Positions 34,751-47,568 of a stretch of DNA of 64,000 nt are shown here, one piece after another. Origin of the DNA: Rhypophila decipiens (Eukaryota; Ascomycota; Sordariomycetes; Sordariales; Naviculisporaceae); the NCBI GenBank assembly GCA_033297075.1, contig MU858046.1:923140-987139 (forward strand). Reading direction: 5' to 3'. The stretch's first letter is position 1, and the number at the start of each line of letters is the position of its first letter. Position numbers and translations under genes: made by a program. Below the pieces are notes generated by a model. It was not told the origin of the DNA and ran no database searches. It was given only the letters and a program-made list of their open reading frames with translations.

Positions 34751-36572
34751 TTATAGAGACAAAGACCAAGAAGCCGAGTTTGCATGTTTCTCCTTAAAGT
34801 ACCGCTTGCTTTCCAGGGCATGTCTCCGATGGTAACCATGGTCCTCCTTCGAGCGGCCCTTGGCAATAACCTTCCTAAGCTCATTAGGATCCGAAACACC
34901 CATCCCGCGAGTTTGGCGGTTCATGAGAGCACGTCCGTGAGCCCTGTCAGCAGCGCCCCTGCGAATGAGCTGTTGCAGCCGCTGTTCAGGTTGGGCGTTT
35001 TCATCGCCGTCAACGTCCATGGCGTTTTCTGCATTAGCCGCCTCGATAGCAAGGCGCTCCTCTCGCTCCTCGGGAGTGGGATAGTTGTGCAGATTCTGTC
35101 TGAAAATCCTGTTCATCGAGCGATGACCAATTGACCGGCCGGAAGGCAGATGTAACTCGTAATCGTCGTAATAGACGGCATGAGCACGCTTGTGGTTGTG
35201 CGCGTGCCATCCATCCCGTTGGTGATGAGCCCGCTGGCCGGTTCGGGAATGGTGTGGGTGCTTGTCGAGACGCTCATATTGATGGTAGTGCTTCTCGGCA
35301 GGGACGGCATGCAGGTCGTTGGAATCGAGCGATGATGCTGAGCTGTCCGTCTCCCATCCATCGTCCTCCATTTCCTCGTCGTCTTCACCCGTTGTTTTGG
35401 TTCCTCTTCTCGCGCCGAGCTTGGCGCCTCCGTTTTGCTTGCCATCCTCTGTAGATTCATCCTCCGAGTCCTCTTGGTCAGAATATGTGCTGCGGAAGTC
35501 GTAGAAATCACCAATTTCCAGCTGTTCGTCCTCAGTCGTGTATGGAATTGTGCAATGTGACTTATCCCGCATGTGAGTCTGTACGGCAAAGGTATTTGCC
35601 TTTACCTTGCCACAAGTCAGGCACTCATTGAGATCGAACACACGTTCTTGTAAATTCTTCAGCAGCCCTTCCAGATCCACCAGGTATTGCTTTTCTGGGA
35701 TGAACATGCCATGGATGCGCTCCATATGCACGGCGTTCAGCGGAGGTGTGGGCGACTCATAGTTGCAGAACAGACACTTCTTGAGAGAGGGATCTGCCTT
35801 GGGGCCGGTAGTAGTGCTTGCTGATGGTGTGGCAGCGCCCGATTCTTCGTCACCTGATGCCTCCGAGACAGGATGTTCCTCCTTGTGCTGGGCAGCCGCA
35901 GAAAGGTGAGGGTTTGAAGGCCGCTTGACAGGGGACTTGCGATCGTTCAAACCCGTCTTCTTGAGGCTCTCGACAACCTCGTTAAACTCCTCCTCAACCT
36001 CAGAGTCTACCTCAGATTTATCAGCATCAGAGTCTACCTCGGATTTGTTTACGGGCTGCCCAAGAGAGAAGGTAGAGCTCATGACAGAGCTGGTCTCATC
36101 ATCCACCTTGCCATTAGTCTTGTGATTTGTCGCAGCGACTCTGGCCTTGTGCTTTGAGCTCCCGAGATGGTTGCGAAATGAGTTTTCACTAAGGAAGGTC
36201 TTTTGGCAGACATCGCAGCTCTTCTCGAACCCGGCCTTGTCGGCCTGAGCGGTAGTAGCGGCTCGGGCTCGGAGGACCTTTTCGGCAAAAACCTCGGAGG
36301 AAATAGGTGGGAGCGAAGCAACACGGCGGTTGAGGTTGTATCGACTGGAAGAAAGAGAGGCTGGTCAGCATTCTTAACTCGGGGGAACTTTGCGCTGCAA
36401 AGGAGTCATGAAGTCAAACTTACTGCCAATCACTTCGCATATGGCCCTTTTGCAGGTCACTGTTGCGAAAGGCAACCTGGCACGTGTTGCAGGTAAATGG
36501 GTGCGAAGTGCCAATATCGATCTGGACGTGGTCGTTGGCCGCAGGGCCGCGGTTTGCGGAAATTGTCGCCAT
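34751..36572 (-). CDS. rei1: REI1-like cytosolic pre-60S ribosome maturation factor
   Basis: Two exons (36424-36572 and 34751-36344, minus strand) with a 79-bp intron give 580 residues. Four C2H2-type fingers are visible. The first is C28-C31-H44-H50, whose last His codon is split by the intron. The second is CDVCQKTFLSENSFRNHLGS. The third begins CLFCN and ends HMERIH, about residue 210-235. The fourth begins CLTCG and ends HMRDKSH. A long acidic region with a His-rich segment follows, then a basic C-terminus. The order of fingers and the CLFCN motif match Rei1/Reh1, which release Arx1-Alb1 from late 60S particles in the cytoplasm and probe the exit tunnel. Length is somewhat above yeast Rei1 because of the acidic insert. 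The start at 36572 places the first finger near the N-terminus as expected. Confidence 0.92.
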
Positions 36573-38459
36573 GGTTGCGAAGTGAAGCCTTCGGAGGTTG
36601 TGACTTTGTGCGAATGTCTTGAGTGTATACAGGCGGAACGTTGGTTGGGGAAATTGATGACAGAAGGTGCCTTAATAAGGGCCTCTAGTCGTCGGTAGTC
36701 AAAACACCCAAAGTCGAAGAGGTCATAAATTAAGTTTGTGGAGGGGCACGCAACGAACTCTTCACGACGAGGGGCACGAGGGGCAAAAGCGGATCAGGTG
36801 GAGCTACTCTGCCTCCACCAGAGGGATGGTAAATTGGTAATCGGAAAGGACGGGGTGAAGATAACAACGCAGTCAAGCAATGCCGAGTTCCTGAGCAGTC
36901 GGTTCTCGAGTTGATTTTATCTGGCTGAGAATAAATTTGTGAATTATTCAAGGCGGCAAGGGAGGTTGTAGTAATAAAAGGATAAAAGAGTCACATAGCA
37001 GGTGCCGACTTTTGATTTCTAACCCAATTTACTTAAGAATATCAATTCTGGTGGCGGTTTTTGCTATAGCCCTGGGCTGAGTGGGGGAGTTGTTTGTCAG
37101 GGACGTCACTACGTCACAGCCCAATCAGTGCCGATCTTGGTTTGCTTGGCATGCCGAAGCAGAGGGCTTGCCGTGCTTGCGAACGGGGTGGCTGCACAAG
37201 GCTCATGAAGGTTCTCACCGTTGCTGGAACCAGTGTTAATACGTTCCAAAGCAAAGCAACGTTTACAACGCCTACACAGAGGTTAATGGCGGGTAGGTCT
37301 ATGTGTATGTGGCTGTTTAAAGATATCTCCCCACTTCCCGCTCCATTGCCATATCGCGCCGTGGCTATACGATATATGTAAAATCCGACAACTCACAAAA
37401 TTGACAACCCGTGCTCATGAAAACGATCATGATCTTCCCGATATGGAGGAAGCAAGTCCTTGACATTTCCGTCCTCGATAAGATATCATGTGCTGGTATA
37501 GTCATACTGCAACTCGGAACGACCTCGAGCCAGGTGATTAAGACTCGGCCGTTTCCACTGACGTGCTGACCCAGGAATCCGGATGTATCACAGCATTTGG
37601 ATCCGGATGGGTGGTAAGACAATGTATAACACGCCATACTTCACAGGAAAGCGACCCTGGAAGCAGTCTTTCGGCGTTAGTCAAAGAGCCTTTGCTGGGA
37701 AGAAACCAGCCGTTCAGCGGGGCTGGCATTTGCGACGCGAGAGCGAGAGAAAAGAGATGATGGAATCTGGAGGGCGCACATAGGCAATGAGTTGTAATAT
37801 TTCTTCAACTCATATTATTCGCCCAATGTTTTCGTAATCATTCAAAAGGTTGACTCACACAGATGCAGTGTATCCGTACTGTGTAATAATACGTAATATG
37901 AAGACCTGAATGTTGTTAGTTGCGTACCATACCCCGTATTGTAGGTCGTTCTTGGAGGTGTTCTGTACAATACAATACATGCTAAGCAGGACCCTTGACA
38001 TTGCAATCCACTGTGGCCCGGGGCGGGCTCTTACGCGTGGGCCAATTCCTGCTCAGAGATACGACGGTCCATGCGCCGCCCGCACTTGGCGACCAAAACC
38101 TTGCTGGCGCCGAGAGCTTTCTGGACTCGCTCCCCTGCCCGGACCCAGAGACAGAGTGCGGACCGCATGGTCGAGGACGCAATCAATCTACGATCCTTTA
38201 CGACCTCCTCAACACGAATTATACTCGGTTTTCTCCTTCGAACGGCGTCTCTTTTTTATGACGATATAGATCAGTTGGCAGCGACTGGAAATCATACAGC
38301 GAAACCGCCGATAAAACAACCCTCGCGCGCCCATCGACCACTCCACATTCCGTGACATAGCTGCTCCGAGACTCCAATCGTTACCCCTCGTGTCTCTGGT
38401 ACAGTGATTAGCGACGGAAACCGGGCAATACACCGACCTGGGCTGCAGTGTCCAATGTC
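36573..38459. other. Divergent intergenic region (REI1 / HUL4)
   Basis: About 1.9 kb between two divergent start codons. No domain-bearing frame and no canonical tRNA were seen. The 3' third is GC-richer and may include the HUL4 5' leader. Confidence 0.5.
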
Positions 38460-41400
38460 ATGACTCGAGAGGCTTCTTCCCGGGTAGTCGATGGCGGCCA
38501 CAATGCCAACGAAATCGACGTCATAGCCGGCCTCTGGGAGGAGGCGCGCTTGGCGAGGCTGCCATGGGATGCGCCAGCCGAGTTGAAGGACTTGGTGGAG
38601 GATATAGACAACCCTAAGAGAGTATATGCCATCCACAGGGCCACTCGCCGGCACAACTTCCAGCTTCTGGTACAAAGGTGCGTTGCAACCATAGGATAAG
38701 CGATTCCATCCATGTGTCACTTACTGACCTTGCGCCGCTCCAGATTCACTGTCCAACTTCGCGATGGCTGCGGCTCCGACCACTGCTCGACACCGACCTG
38801 CTTTACGTGCCGGAAGAGGATCGCCGGAAAGGCCCCATTGCGAAGGTTCAACACAACGAGTGCTAGATCTATGGCTACATACCTTGCTTCGCTCGACAAT
38901 GCTGAAAACAACATCTGCCCAGGACTACGTTCTCCGAAAGCACCGCCTGCAGCACTCAACTCTCTGGCCTTTGTTCCGAACCGCAAGGACCCTCTGCGCG
39001 AGCGCGAAGAACGTGCTGCCCCGACTTCTCCGGCCAGGCTCCAATCGGGTCCTCCTCATGGAGCTTCGCCAAAGAAGTGTGGAGGAGAAACACCTCCAAG
39101 ACCCCCCCGTAGCCGTAATGGTTCGGTGAATGGCAGCCCTGCGCCGAAAGAACAGCTGCCCAGCACGACGTCCGACTTTCAAGATCAGGCATCTGCGCGT
39201 GGACCGGGCTTCAGAGTGATTGAAGAGCCTACCAGCAAGGATTATCGATCATTCACGGCCAACGTATTCAGCACCGTGGCTTTCAAGATGCTAGAGTGGC
39301 TGACGCCCGCATCAATTGAGGAGATGTCTCGCAGGGCAGACCGCTTTCAGACTTCTAGGGACAGGAGCCGTACTGGAGCGACGAAGGATACAGATGGAGA
39401 TAGCTCAAGATCGGGTTCTCCCCAGTCAGGATTCTTGCAGCAGTCCCCCATAAAATCTGCAGAGACAAAAGGGGATGGAACCAAGCCTCGGGGGTCTCGA
39501 CTTCGGCCAGATGCAACACCAGAGAGAGAAAAATTATTGAAAGATGAAAAGGCCGTCAAGGAGGACCACAATTCCAGCTCTGCGTCCCCTATTTCGCGAC
39601 CTGCAACTCAACGCAGAAATTCTAACGCGAAACTCCGAACCGCCCCTGGACCCAAACCGAAGCGGCAGCTCTCGATAGATCCGTTTGCATCGGATTCACT
39701 CGTTGACGAAGCGTTTCCCGCGATTCTCAAGTCGCCTCGGCCAAATGGTAGCGCAACCGATAGAACACCAAAGGGTCCGAAGACGGCAAATCCGGTCCTG
39801 ACGCGGCCGATATCTCAGTTGTCGTCAGCCGGCTTTTTCGATGATGTTTCACTTGAGAAAATGCCACCACCGAGGACGGTTGAGTTCAAGCCGAAGCTCG
39901 GTCGATCCCAAGTCGATGGTGCAAAAAGTAGCGACGCTGGGAGCCCTGACGAGCTCACGGTCCCCTCTCAAGTCTCGTCGAGCAGGTCGTGCAGCAATCA
40001 CTCGGTTGATGCTGGAGAAGATTCCGAAGGGGAGGATGTTCGCATGCTCCCACAGGCCTTGTCCAAGCTGAGCGCGGATGTCGTGGATTTCATTTGCGAT
40101 GTTGTGCAGGAAGATGGGACAGCCGAGAACCACATGCTCGAACCACCGTCTGTCGCCAGATTCCACAACAAGTCCTTGAGACAGGGGAAGCCTTTGAAGA
40201 GGAGGTCCCGTCCTGGTCCTCGTCGCACTCCCAATCTGAGACTGGAATGGAAGATCTTTGTGGAGCAGACTCTCTTCTACGTCTTGAGCGACCCTCAGCT
40301 TGCAATTCTGTCTTTCACCGAGAGAGGGCAACTGTACGACTCTCAGACGCTCTGGTACTGCATGTTGAGGATGACTCGGATTGCTCCAAAGCTGGTGTTC
40401 CATAGTCTCTGGATGGCTTCCGCCAGTCTCTTCCCGCCGCCACAGACTCTTCAGGCTCTTCGTTCCCCAACCGCCAAGGTTTTTCCAAACAAGGAGAAAT
40501 CGCTTTCCAATCTTCAGGCTGGCCGACTGATCTCTATTTGCCTTCATACCTTGATCGCCGCCGCGCCGTTGGTTGGCACCGACCGGGAGTTGTACGATAT
40601 GTCGAGGATTCGAGCTCACGGCTTGAGTCTTTCAGGAAGTGGCTCGGTCGCTGACCAGCCCGTTTCGCTATGTCTGCAGTATGAAGATTGCTTTACCGAT
40701 GAATTGGCGGTTCGGCTGGCCAAAAGAGTCTTTTCGGCCATCATTACACGGTGCTATTACGACGAAATTAACGAACTAAACCTCAATAACGAAGAAAAAG
40801 CACCTGACGTGCTCACGCCCCTATTTTCCCAACTAGACTTTCTCAACATGGATTCTGTGTATATACTTAATTTTTCTTTCCCTGATCGCGCTCTCCACGA
40901 GACGAGGGTCCCTATTTTGCTGCTTGACTGGGCACGAACCGTCATGCTGAACGAATGGACCGGGTCTCCGGAGATTCCGGGGGCTGGGGCCTTTGGAGGT
41001 GCCTTGGCCCTCATTGATGCCATGTGTAAGTTGTTATCCATGACCCGCCATCTGAACATTTTGCTGATATGAACAACAGATAAAAAGCGCCATGAACTCT
41101 TGCTTGGAGATGCCCAATTCCGGGCCGAATACTTTGCTGAGCGGCTGGACACGGTGCAGATGCCCGTTCACTGGCTTTCTCATTCTCCTACGCGAAAGAA
41201 AATGCATCTCCTGGACTTTCCCTATCTCTTCAACTCCTCGATGCTGGTGTCTTATTTTCGGGCCATTAACTTCTCCAGAATGAACCGTGCGTACGAAGAA
41301 GCCACGTCTCTGCAGGAAAAGATCGAAGTCATCACGCACCGTCTCGAACTGGACCAACATCATAGATCAGTGCTATCTGACCGACTGAAGACGCCATCTT

Positions 41401-42644
41401 CAAAGTACCTGAGTCTCGATATCGGGCGAGAAAGTGTCATTCAAGACGCCTTCAACCAGCTATGGCGGAGGGAGGAACGAGAGCTGCTGAGGCCGCTCAA
41501 GGTTCACCTGGGCGCCACCACTGGCGAGGAAGGATTCGACTCGGGCGGTGTTCAGCAAGAATTCTTCCGCATGGCCATTGCGGAAGCTCTGAACCCGGAC
41601 TATGGCGCTTTCTCGGTCGACGAGAGGACGCGTATGACTTGGTTTGTTCCTGGGTCGATGGAGCCCGAGTGGAAATTCGAATTAGTCGGGCTGCTCGTCT
41701 CTCTGGCGGTCTACAACGGACTGACACTCCCCGTCACATTCCCCAAGGCGCTATACCGGAAACTCCTCGGTGAGCCAGTCACCGAGTTGCACCATATCGC
41801 GGACGGTTGGCCTGACCTAGCCAGCGGACTCACTACCCTGCTCGAATGGGACGAAAAAGACGGGCTGGTGGAGGATGTCTTTGCAAGGACATACGAGTTC
41901 TCGGTAGAGGTATTTGGGCAGGTCGTAACGCGCGAGATGAAACCGCCGCCCAGCCCCAGTGCTCAAACCTCGTCACCTACCATATCCCCCAGAACCTTCA
42001 AGAAGGCGCTCAACAGGACCAAAGACGAACAAACAAAATGGCCCCAGTTCCAACCCACAGCATGGCAAGCAGCATGTCACCCGTCTCCCCAAGAAAACAA
42101 CCCAGACGAAGACACAGCCGAGCTAGTAACCAACGCGAACCGCAACGCCTACGTATCAGATTACATCCGGTACCTAACCGACGTCTCCATCCGCCCCCAA
42201 TACGAAGCTTTCGCCCGAGGATTCCGCGCCTGCTTACACCCCAAATCTCTCCGTCTACTCAATTCATCAATCCTGCAATCAATAGTAGAAGGCGTCCAGG
42301 AAATCGACATTTCCGAACTGAAGCGCTACACGCGCTACGTAGGGTGGGACTCGAACCATCGCACGGTGAGAGATTTCTGGAGTATTGTCAAAAGGTACGA
42401 TAACGACATGAAGAGGAAATTGCTCGAGTTTGTGACGGCTAGTGATAGGGTTCCTGTGGGGGGAATCAAGAATATGATGTTTATATTGCAGAGGAACGGC
42501 AGTGAGGAGGAGCCCGGTGGGAGGTTGCCTAGTAGCTATACCTGCTATGGTACGCTTTTGTTGCCGGAGTATAGGGATCGGGAGATGTTGGCCGAGAGGT
42601 TGGGCATGGCGTTGGAGAATGCGAGGGGGTTTGGGTTTGCCTAA
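38460..42644 (+). CDS. hul4: HUL4-type HECT E3 ubiquitin ligase (1354 aa)
   Basis: Three exons (38460-38677, 38744-41025, 41080-42644; introns 66 and 54 bp) encode 1354 residues. Joining exons 1 and 2 restores LLVQR-FTVQLRDGCG and a Cys-rich segment (CGSDHC, CFTC, then a later C). This resembles the AZUL zinc-binding module at the N-terminus of UBE3A/Hul4-like ligases. A Ser/Pro-rich disordered region follows to about residue 560. An all-helical middle and the HECT domain occupy about the last 370 residues, with GEEGFDSGGVQQEFF at the N-lobe. The catalytic loop SSYTCYGTLLLPEY has the thioester Cys at residue 1322. HECT ligases transfer ubiquitin through this Cys; yeast Hul4 works with the proteasome and Tom1-type quality control. 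The first in-frame ATG was used as start. Confidence 0.93.
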
Positions 42645-43284
42645 GCTTCGGTGGAACTTGTGAGACAAGGTTTCTCCAGGCGGAAAAGCGAAATTGGGTG
42701 AAAAGGTTGGGAGGAGGAGAGCGATGAAAAGTATATACGAGTATGATGAGCGGATGCTTACACATCAAGGCTTTGGTCGCGGATTGGGCCCAAATCCTTT
42801 ACAGAACACAAAAAAGGGGTGTCACACGCTTTGGGCTTGGACTGGTAATAAATAGGGATGTGTGTGTTCATTAGACATGCTCATTTGATAGGATTTGGTT
42901 TCTTGTTGCTTTTGTTTTCTTACATCTGCATAGCTTGGTTGCTGGTCAAGCTCCTCGTTATTCCTTTCAGTTTCGTCTTTTTGAGCGTTTATTCAATCTT
43001 TGCTTTTTCTTGTTGGCATTCCCTCGGGAAAGGATGCTCAGGAGCGAAAAGGAGGATGCCGAGCTACCTATCACCTAGCTGGATAATTGATGGGTTTCGG
43101 TCCTACGTGCTGCTTTATCGTCCGTCCTGACCTATTGGACCACAAACGTTTATGCATGATGAGAGTGGGATGGAAACACAGTAGATGACACTAAACCCTC
43201 AGTTTATCATATAATATGCAAACAAGGAGTCTTTTATCTATTACCAGTTTGTTTTCCTTGCTAGCCACACGATAAAGTGTGCAT
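42645..43284. other. Convergent spacer (HUL4 / CCT5)
   Basis: About 640 bp holding the 3' flanks of two convergent genes. The T-rich part at 42,858-43,020 yields a hydrophobic frame that is best explained as 3' UTR. Confidence 0.55.
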
Positions 43285-45200
43285 CTAAAAGTCATCTTCG
43301 CCAGTGCCAGAAACAATAACATTGTTCACCTTGAGCACCATCCTGCAAAGCTGCGTAGCCAACATGAGCTGCTGCTTCTTGCCAATGAGCGGGTCAATCA
43401 CAAACGCCTCCTTCATGTTGTTGGAGCCCTTGCTCATGCAGTCCACGCCCAAGCGTCCACGACCCTTGGGGTCCTTGACCTGTTGGCTCTTGACCTCGGC
43501 CAGGGTAGCGATGGGGTTCAGACCGCTGTTCTCGGCCAGCGTCATGGGGATCGTGTCGAGGGCCTCGGCGAAGGCCCTCATGGCGTACTGCTCCAGACCG
43601 GGCGTCTTGACGGCCGCGTCCTCGACTGCCAGGCTGCAGGCGATTTCTGCCGAACCACCGCCGTAGACTACGCGGTTGTCTTTTACGAGGTTGCGCACGA
43701 CACAGAGGGCGTCGTGGAGAGACCGCTTGGCCTCGTCGATGATCTAGATTTCTGCGTTAGTGTTTCTCGTTTGGGTACTGAGGAGGCAGGTGCGGCTTAC
43801 CATCTTGTTGCTACCCCTGACGAAAATCGTTACGGCGCGGGTATTGGCGCACTCCTCAATGACAAGCATCTTCTCTCTTGTGGTGCCGAACGTCATCTCA
43901 CGAACGATACCAGCAGTACCCAACTTCTCGGCCTTCAGGTCCTCGAACCGGGGAACAATACGGCCGTTTGTCGCAATCGCAATCAACTCGATCTCGGGAC
44001 CGCCGACCCATCTTACGGCCGGGAGCCCATTCTGAAGGAGCAAATGATTGGCCTCGTCGTCGAAACCCCATTGGCAGATAGCGAGGTTGGCGCCGGTGTC
44101 CTTTATTTGTTTAATCATCTCGATAAACTTCTCTCGCTCGTATGTCTGAAGCTTCTTAAACTCCTCCACGCTAGTAATCTCCAACTTGTGCTTGGTCTTG
44201 GGCTTTGGGGGCTCAAACGCGCAGGTCAGGATAGCGATCTTTGCGTCGCGAACCTCGGAGGGCATCTGGGGGTGTGAGAAGTCCTTGTCGATAAGGACTC
44301 CCTTGACCAGAAGAGTATCTTCGAGGGCACCTCCAACCTTGCCATCCATCTTGATCAACTCAAAGTCGACATCCTTTCTCTCCAGGTCGGCCACCGAAAG
44401 CACGGCATCTACCGCAATATTCGCGAACTGGTCGTGCGCCTTGGAGACAATTTTGCTGCCTAGACTTGTCTTTGCGACTTTGACGAGGTTCGAAGTGTCC
44501 TCCTTGCTGAACTCAATAACATCGGAAATATTGTCGAGTTCGGCCACGGCGATGTCGCATGCCTGATCGTAACCATCGGCGATTCTGATGGGGTGGATAC
44601 CCTTGTCGATGAGCTCAGCAGCTTGCTCGAGGAGGGCGCCGGCCAGGACGACTACACCAGTGGTGCCATCACCGATCTCGTCATCTTGCGATTTTGAAAG
44701 CTCGACCAGCAGCTTGGCTACATGGTTGGTGATCTCCATTTGCTGTAGAATGGTCGCGCCATCGTTCGTCACTGTGATATCGCCGTCGGGGGAGATTAGG
44801 ATCTTGTCGAGGCCGCGGGGCCCTAATGAGGTCTTGACGATGTTTGCGACTGTCCGGGCGGCGAGGATATGGGACTTGACCGCTTCGTTTCCGTATTGGC
44901 GCTTCTTCTTGCCCTGACTGTGAAAGAGGAGGAGCGGTCAGAACTTGTCGACAACTTGTGAATGTGAGGGGGCGGGGCAACTGACTCTCTGACGATGATG
45001 AAGGGCCGGCCCTGCTCATCCTTGATTACCGACGCTACAATAGACTACCGTCAGTACGGAAGAAGGGTTGCGAACGAAGTCTCCCGGGCGGGATAACGAG
45101 GGCGGCATACCATTCGACAAATCCAAATCTGAGAAGGGGGGTAATATTAGCTTTCATGTTTATGTCGGCTGCACGGGCAATGGAACATACTCATCGCCAT
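43285..45200 (-). CDS. cct5: T-complex protein 1 subunit epsilon (CCT5)
   Basis: Five exons on the minus strand (45191-45200, 45111-45128, 44986-45034, 43801-44917, 43285-43743) join to 550 residues, the usual length of CCT5. The first two exons are only 10 and 18 nt. Splicing them gives [21 protein letters not shown], the conserved epsilon-subunit N-terminus. Group II chaperonin nucleotide motifs are present: [16 protein letters not shown] and the catalytic [15 protein letters not shown]. Near the C-terminus [13 protein letters not shown] and LGVD are also conserved. CCT5 is one of eight subunits of the cytosolic TRiC/CCT ring that folds actin, tubulin and WD-repeat proteins with ATP. The gene is divergent from the Mid2-like gene at 46,562. 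A telobox-like AACCCTAACCCT lies about 550 bp upstream. Confidence 0.95.
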
Positions 45201-46561
45201 ATTGAAAGATATTTCCTTTGTATTTTCGAGCTGCTCAAGAAAGATGTCCGCCTGTTTTGCTGTTGCAGCTTCGGGCGAGGTATTGTTTTCTGAGATGTCT
45301 GGGTCTGCTGCGAAATAACGGGGTGATGCAAAGCTCTGGATCCTCCACTGCCTAACGTTCGCTGGACAGGCACCTTCACATCGTCCAGAAGCTCAAGCCA
45401 AAAAATTGAGCCAGGGCCACGCTCGTCGCCACCGCCCGGCAGAATTCAAGGCCGCCCGCCCACGCTGAGCTGAGCTCCTGCTGCGGTAGTGCTAGCTTAT
45501 CTTATCCACTCGTTGTCAAATGGCGGGGCAGTTTGACTTCTGACCGCCATCGTCTTCCATGAAAATATTGTTAGAAAACAGATACATGTGCTATCTTCCA
45601 GGCACTGCAAGGAATACCAAATAACTCTTTACTTTTCAGACTTTACAAAGGAAGTGAGAGCTAGCCAGCTGCTGCATAATCGCTGGTCTGTTATTTCCAA
45701 GTCTCTCTGTCCGTCAAATTCATAACAGCCCACGACTACGACCCCGAACCCTAACCCTGTTGACCCCTGATGCCAAGAGAAGTCGACTTCGACGTGTAGT
45801 TCTACCAGACACTGTGCCGCCGCTCACAAGAAATACCCCTCCCTATCCGACGAGCAAAGAAGGTTTATGATGAACTTACAGTATCCGTATATCATATCTT
45901 TATAGAACGTTGCCCTTCATTCAATACTCAGTCTGGTCAAGGACACATGAGATTCTAGCACCCGCACAACTCAGACCACCCTTACATCACTGACATCCTG
46001 GCATCTGTCGTCAAAGTCACAAGCTCAACTGCCTGTTAATCCAGACAAGCGGCTGACCCGAGCAATCTTGAGTTCAGACTGTGCGGATTCAGAGCCGTTC
46101 AAACAACCCGTCACGATACTGTCTCCAGCACCGCCTCAATTATAGACTTCTAGTGTCGTCAATTCCGCCGTCCTCAGGCTGAAGAGAAGGGCTTGTCAAA
46201 GTGCGCCTGGGGCGCAGGCCACCTCCCAATTGTTCGGATGGGCGGTATTGACGCCTCATGATGCTGAGACCCATTCACCAATGAGGTTGGCGCCTCATTT
46301 CCCTCGTGCATCGACTTATTGCTTTTCAGATGCGCCCAATTTGGTCAAGCTGAGGCCCTCTACGGGTTAGACGCCTTGAGATAATTCTCCTTCAGCGCAT
46401 TCTAGGCCTGCCGCGCATTGGGGGAGCCTCGCGCCAGCTCGTATAAAGAGGATGGATGGCCGCTGCCGCCGCGTTCCCATCGGGATCGTGATGTTGCTTG
46501 TGCTTCAATTGAATCTTTTTTTCTATCGCCGTCCGGTTGTTACAAGCTCAATAACGATATC
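45201..46561. promoter_or_regulatory. Divergent intergenic region (CCT5 / Cys-rich membrane protein)
   Basis: About 1.36 kb between two divergent genes, without a further gene. It contains AACCCTAACCCT at 45,747-45,758 and a TATAAA at 46,442 that fits the plus-strand gene. Confidence 0.5.
46442..46447 (+). promoter_or_regulatory. TATA box of the Cys-rich membrane-protein gene
   Basis: TATAAA lies 120 bp before the start codon at 46,562, a plausible distance for a fungal core promoter with a short leader. There is no experimental support. Confidence 0.4.
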
Positions 46562-47568
46562 ATGACCACCTTCAAAATACAAACAAGGCAGCTAGCAGCC
46601 TCACTGATTGTCCTAACCGCCTATCTATCGACAACTATCCGCGCAGTCGAAAACGCTCCATGTTATTACCCCGGGGGTGAACCTGCGCTGGGGTTTTACC
46701 CTTGCCAGGCCTTCGATGCTGCTATCAGTTCGTGCTGCCCGGCAGGCTGGACGTGCTTCAGCAATGCGCTCTGCATCGCGACGACGAATAGCAACTCATT
46801 TCCCAACTTGACGCTGGGCGCCGTGCAACGTGGTGCATGCACGAATCCGAAGTGGACTAATGATATCTGTGGTGGTGCCTGTCTTGGTATGTACATACCG
46901 GTAGCCCCCGAAGTCAACAACATAATGGAAGATTGACTAACAATTGTGAATCAAAAGACCCAGAAAATGCCGACGGAAAACTAGCAGCCTGCGGAGACGA
47001 CCGGTTCTGCTGCTCCAACGACTTTAACACGGGGAAATGCAATTGCGAGGGTGGGGAAGGGAGTGAGAAGGTCGTGACCATCTCGGCTGGTTTGCCTCAG
47101 ACGATTATACAAGTCGACGATACGACGTTTGTGGGTGCGCCTTCTATCAGCATCGCTTCGACGAGGACAAGTCTCCCGCCCACGAGAAGCACAGATAGCA
47201 GGTCCTCGGAGACTTCAAGCACATCAACGAGCGGGCAAGGCCCGTCAGCAACTACCTCTACACCGACATCAACGGCAACAGGTAGCAGCAGCCAAAGCGG
47301 CGGCGAAGACGGAGGAGGCTCTAGCAACAAGGGCAAGATCATCGGTATTGCTGTTGGGGCCTCGGTGGGCGGCGCTCTCGTGCTGGGCCTTATTCTGGGT
47401 TATGTATGCTGGTATCGACCCCGGCATCCTTCGACTGGCGGCGTTGCGGCGGCGCAAAACGTACCACCCGGTCCGTTTAGTGATATGGCGCCCGCCGAAG
47501 ATCACGCTAATGGACCGTCGTTTGGACAGCAGTATAATACTAGCGGGTATGGACAGGGAGGTATATAG
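46562..47568 (+). CDS. Secreted-type Cys-rich, Ser/Thr-rich single-pass membrane protein
   Basis: Two exons (46562-46886 and 46958-47568; 71-bp intron with GTATGT donor and GACTAAC branch site) encode 311 residues. A signal peptide (about residues 1-28, hydrophobic core LAASLIVLTAYLS) precedes a Cys-rich ectodomain with about 14 cysteines (CYYPGG, SCCPAGWTC, CGGACLG, RFCCSN, CNCEGG). A Ser/Thr-rich, probably O-mannosylated stalk follows. One transmembrane helix (about 237-262, IIGIAVGASVGGALVLGLIL) and a Pro/Gly-rich cytosolic tail complete it. This build matches fungal cell-surface proteins of the Mid2/WSC sensor type, many of which are annotated only as hypothetical. A sensing function is inferred from architecture alone. 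Confidence 0.85.

Noticed and set aside
42858..43130. 90-codon hydrophobic frame
   Set aside because: T-rich sequence directly after the HUL4 stop codon, typical of 3' UTR; no start context or conservation clue.
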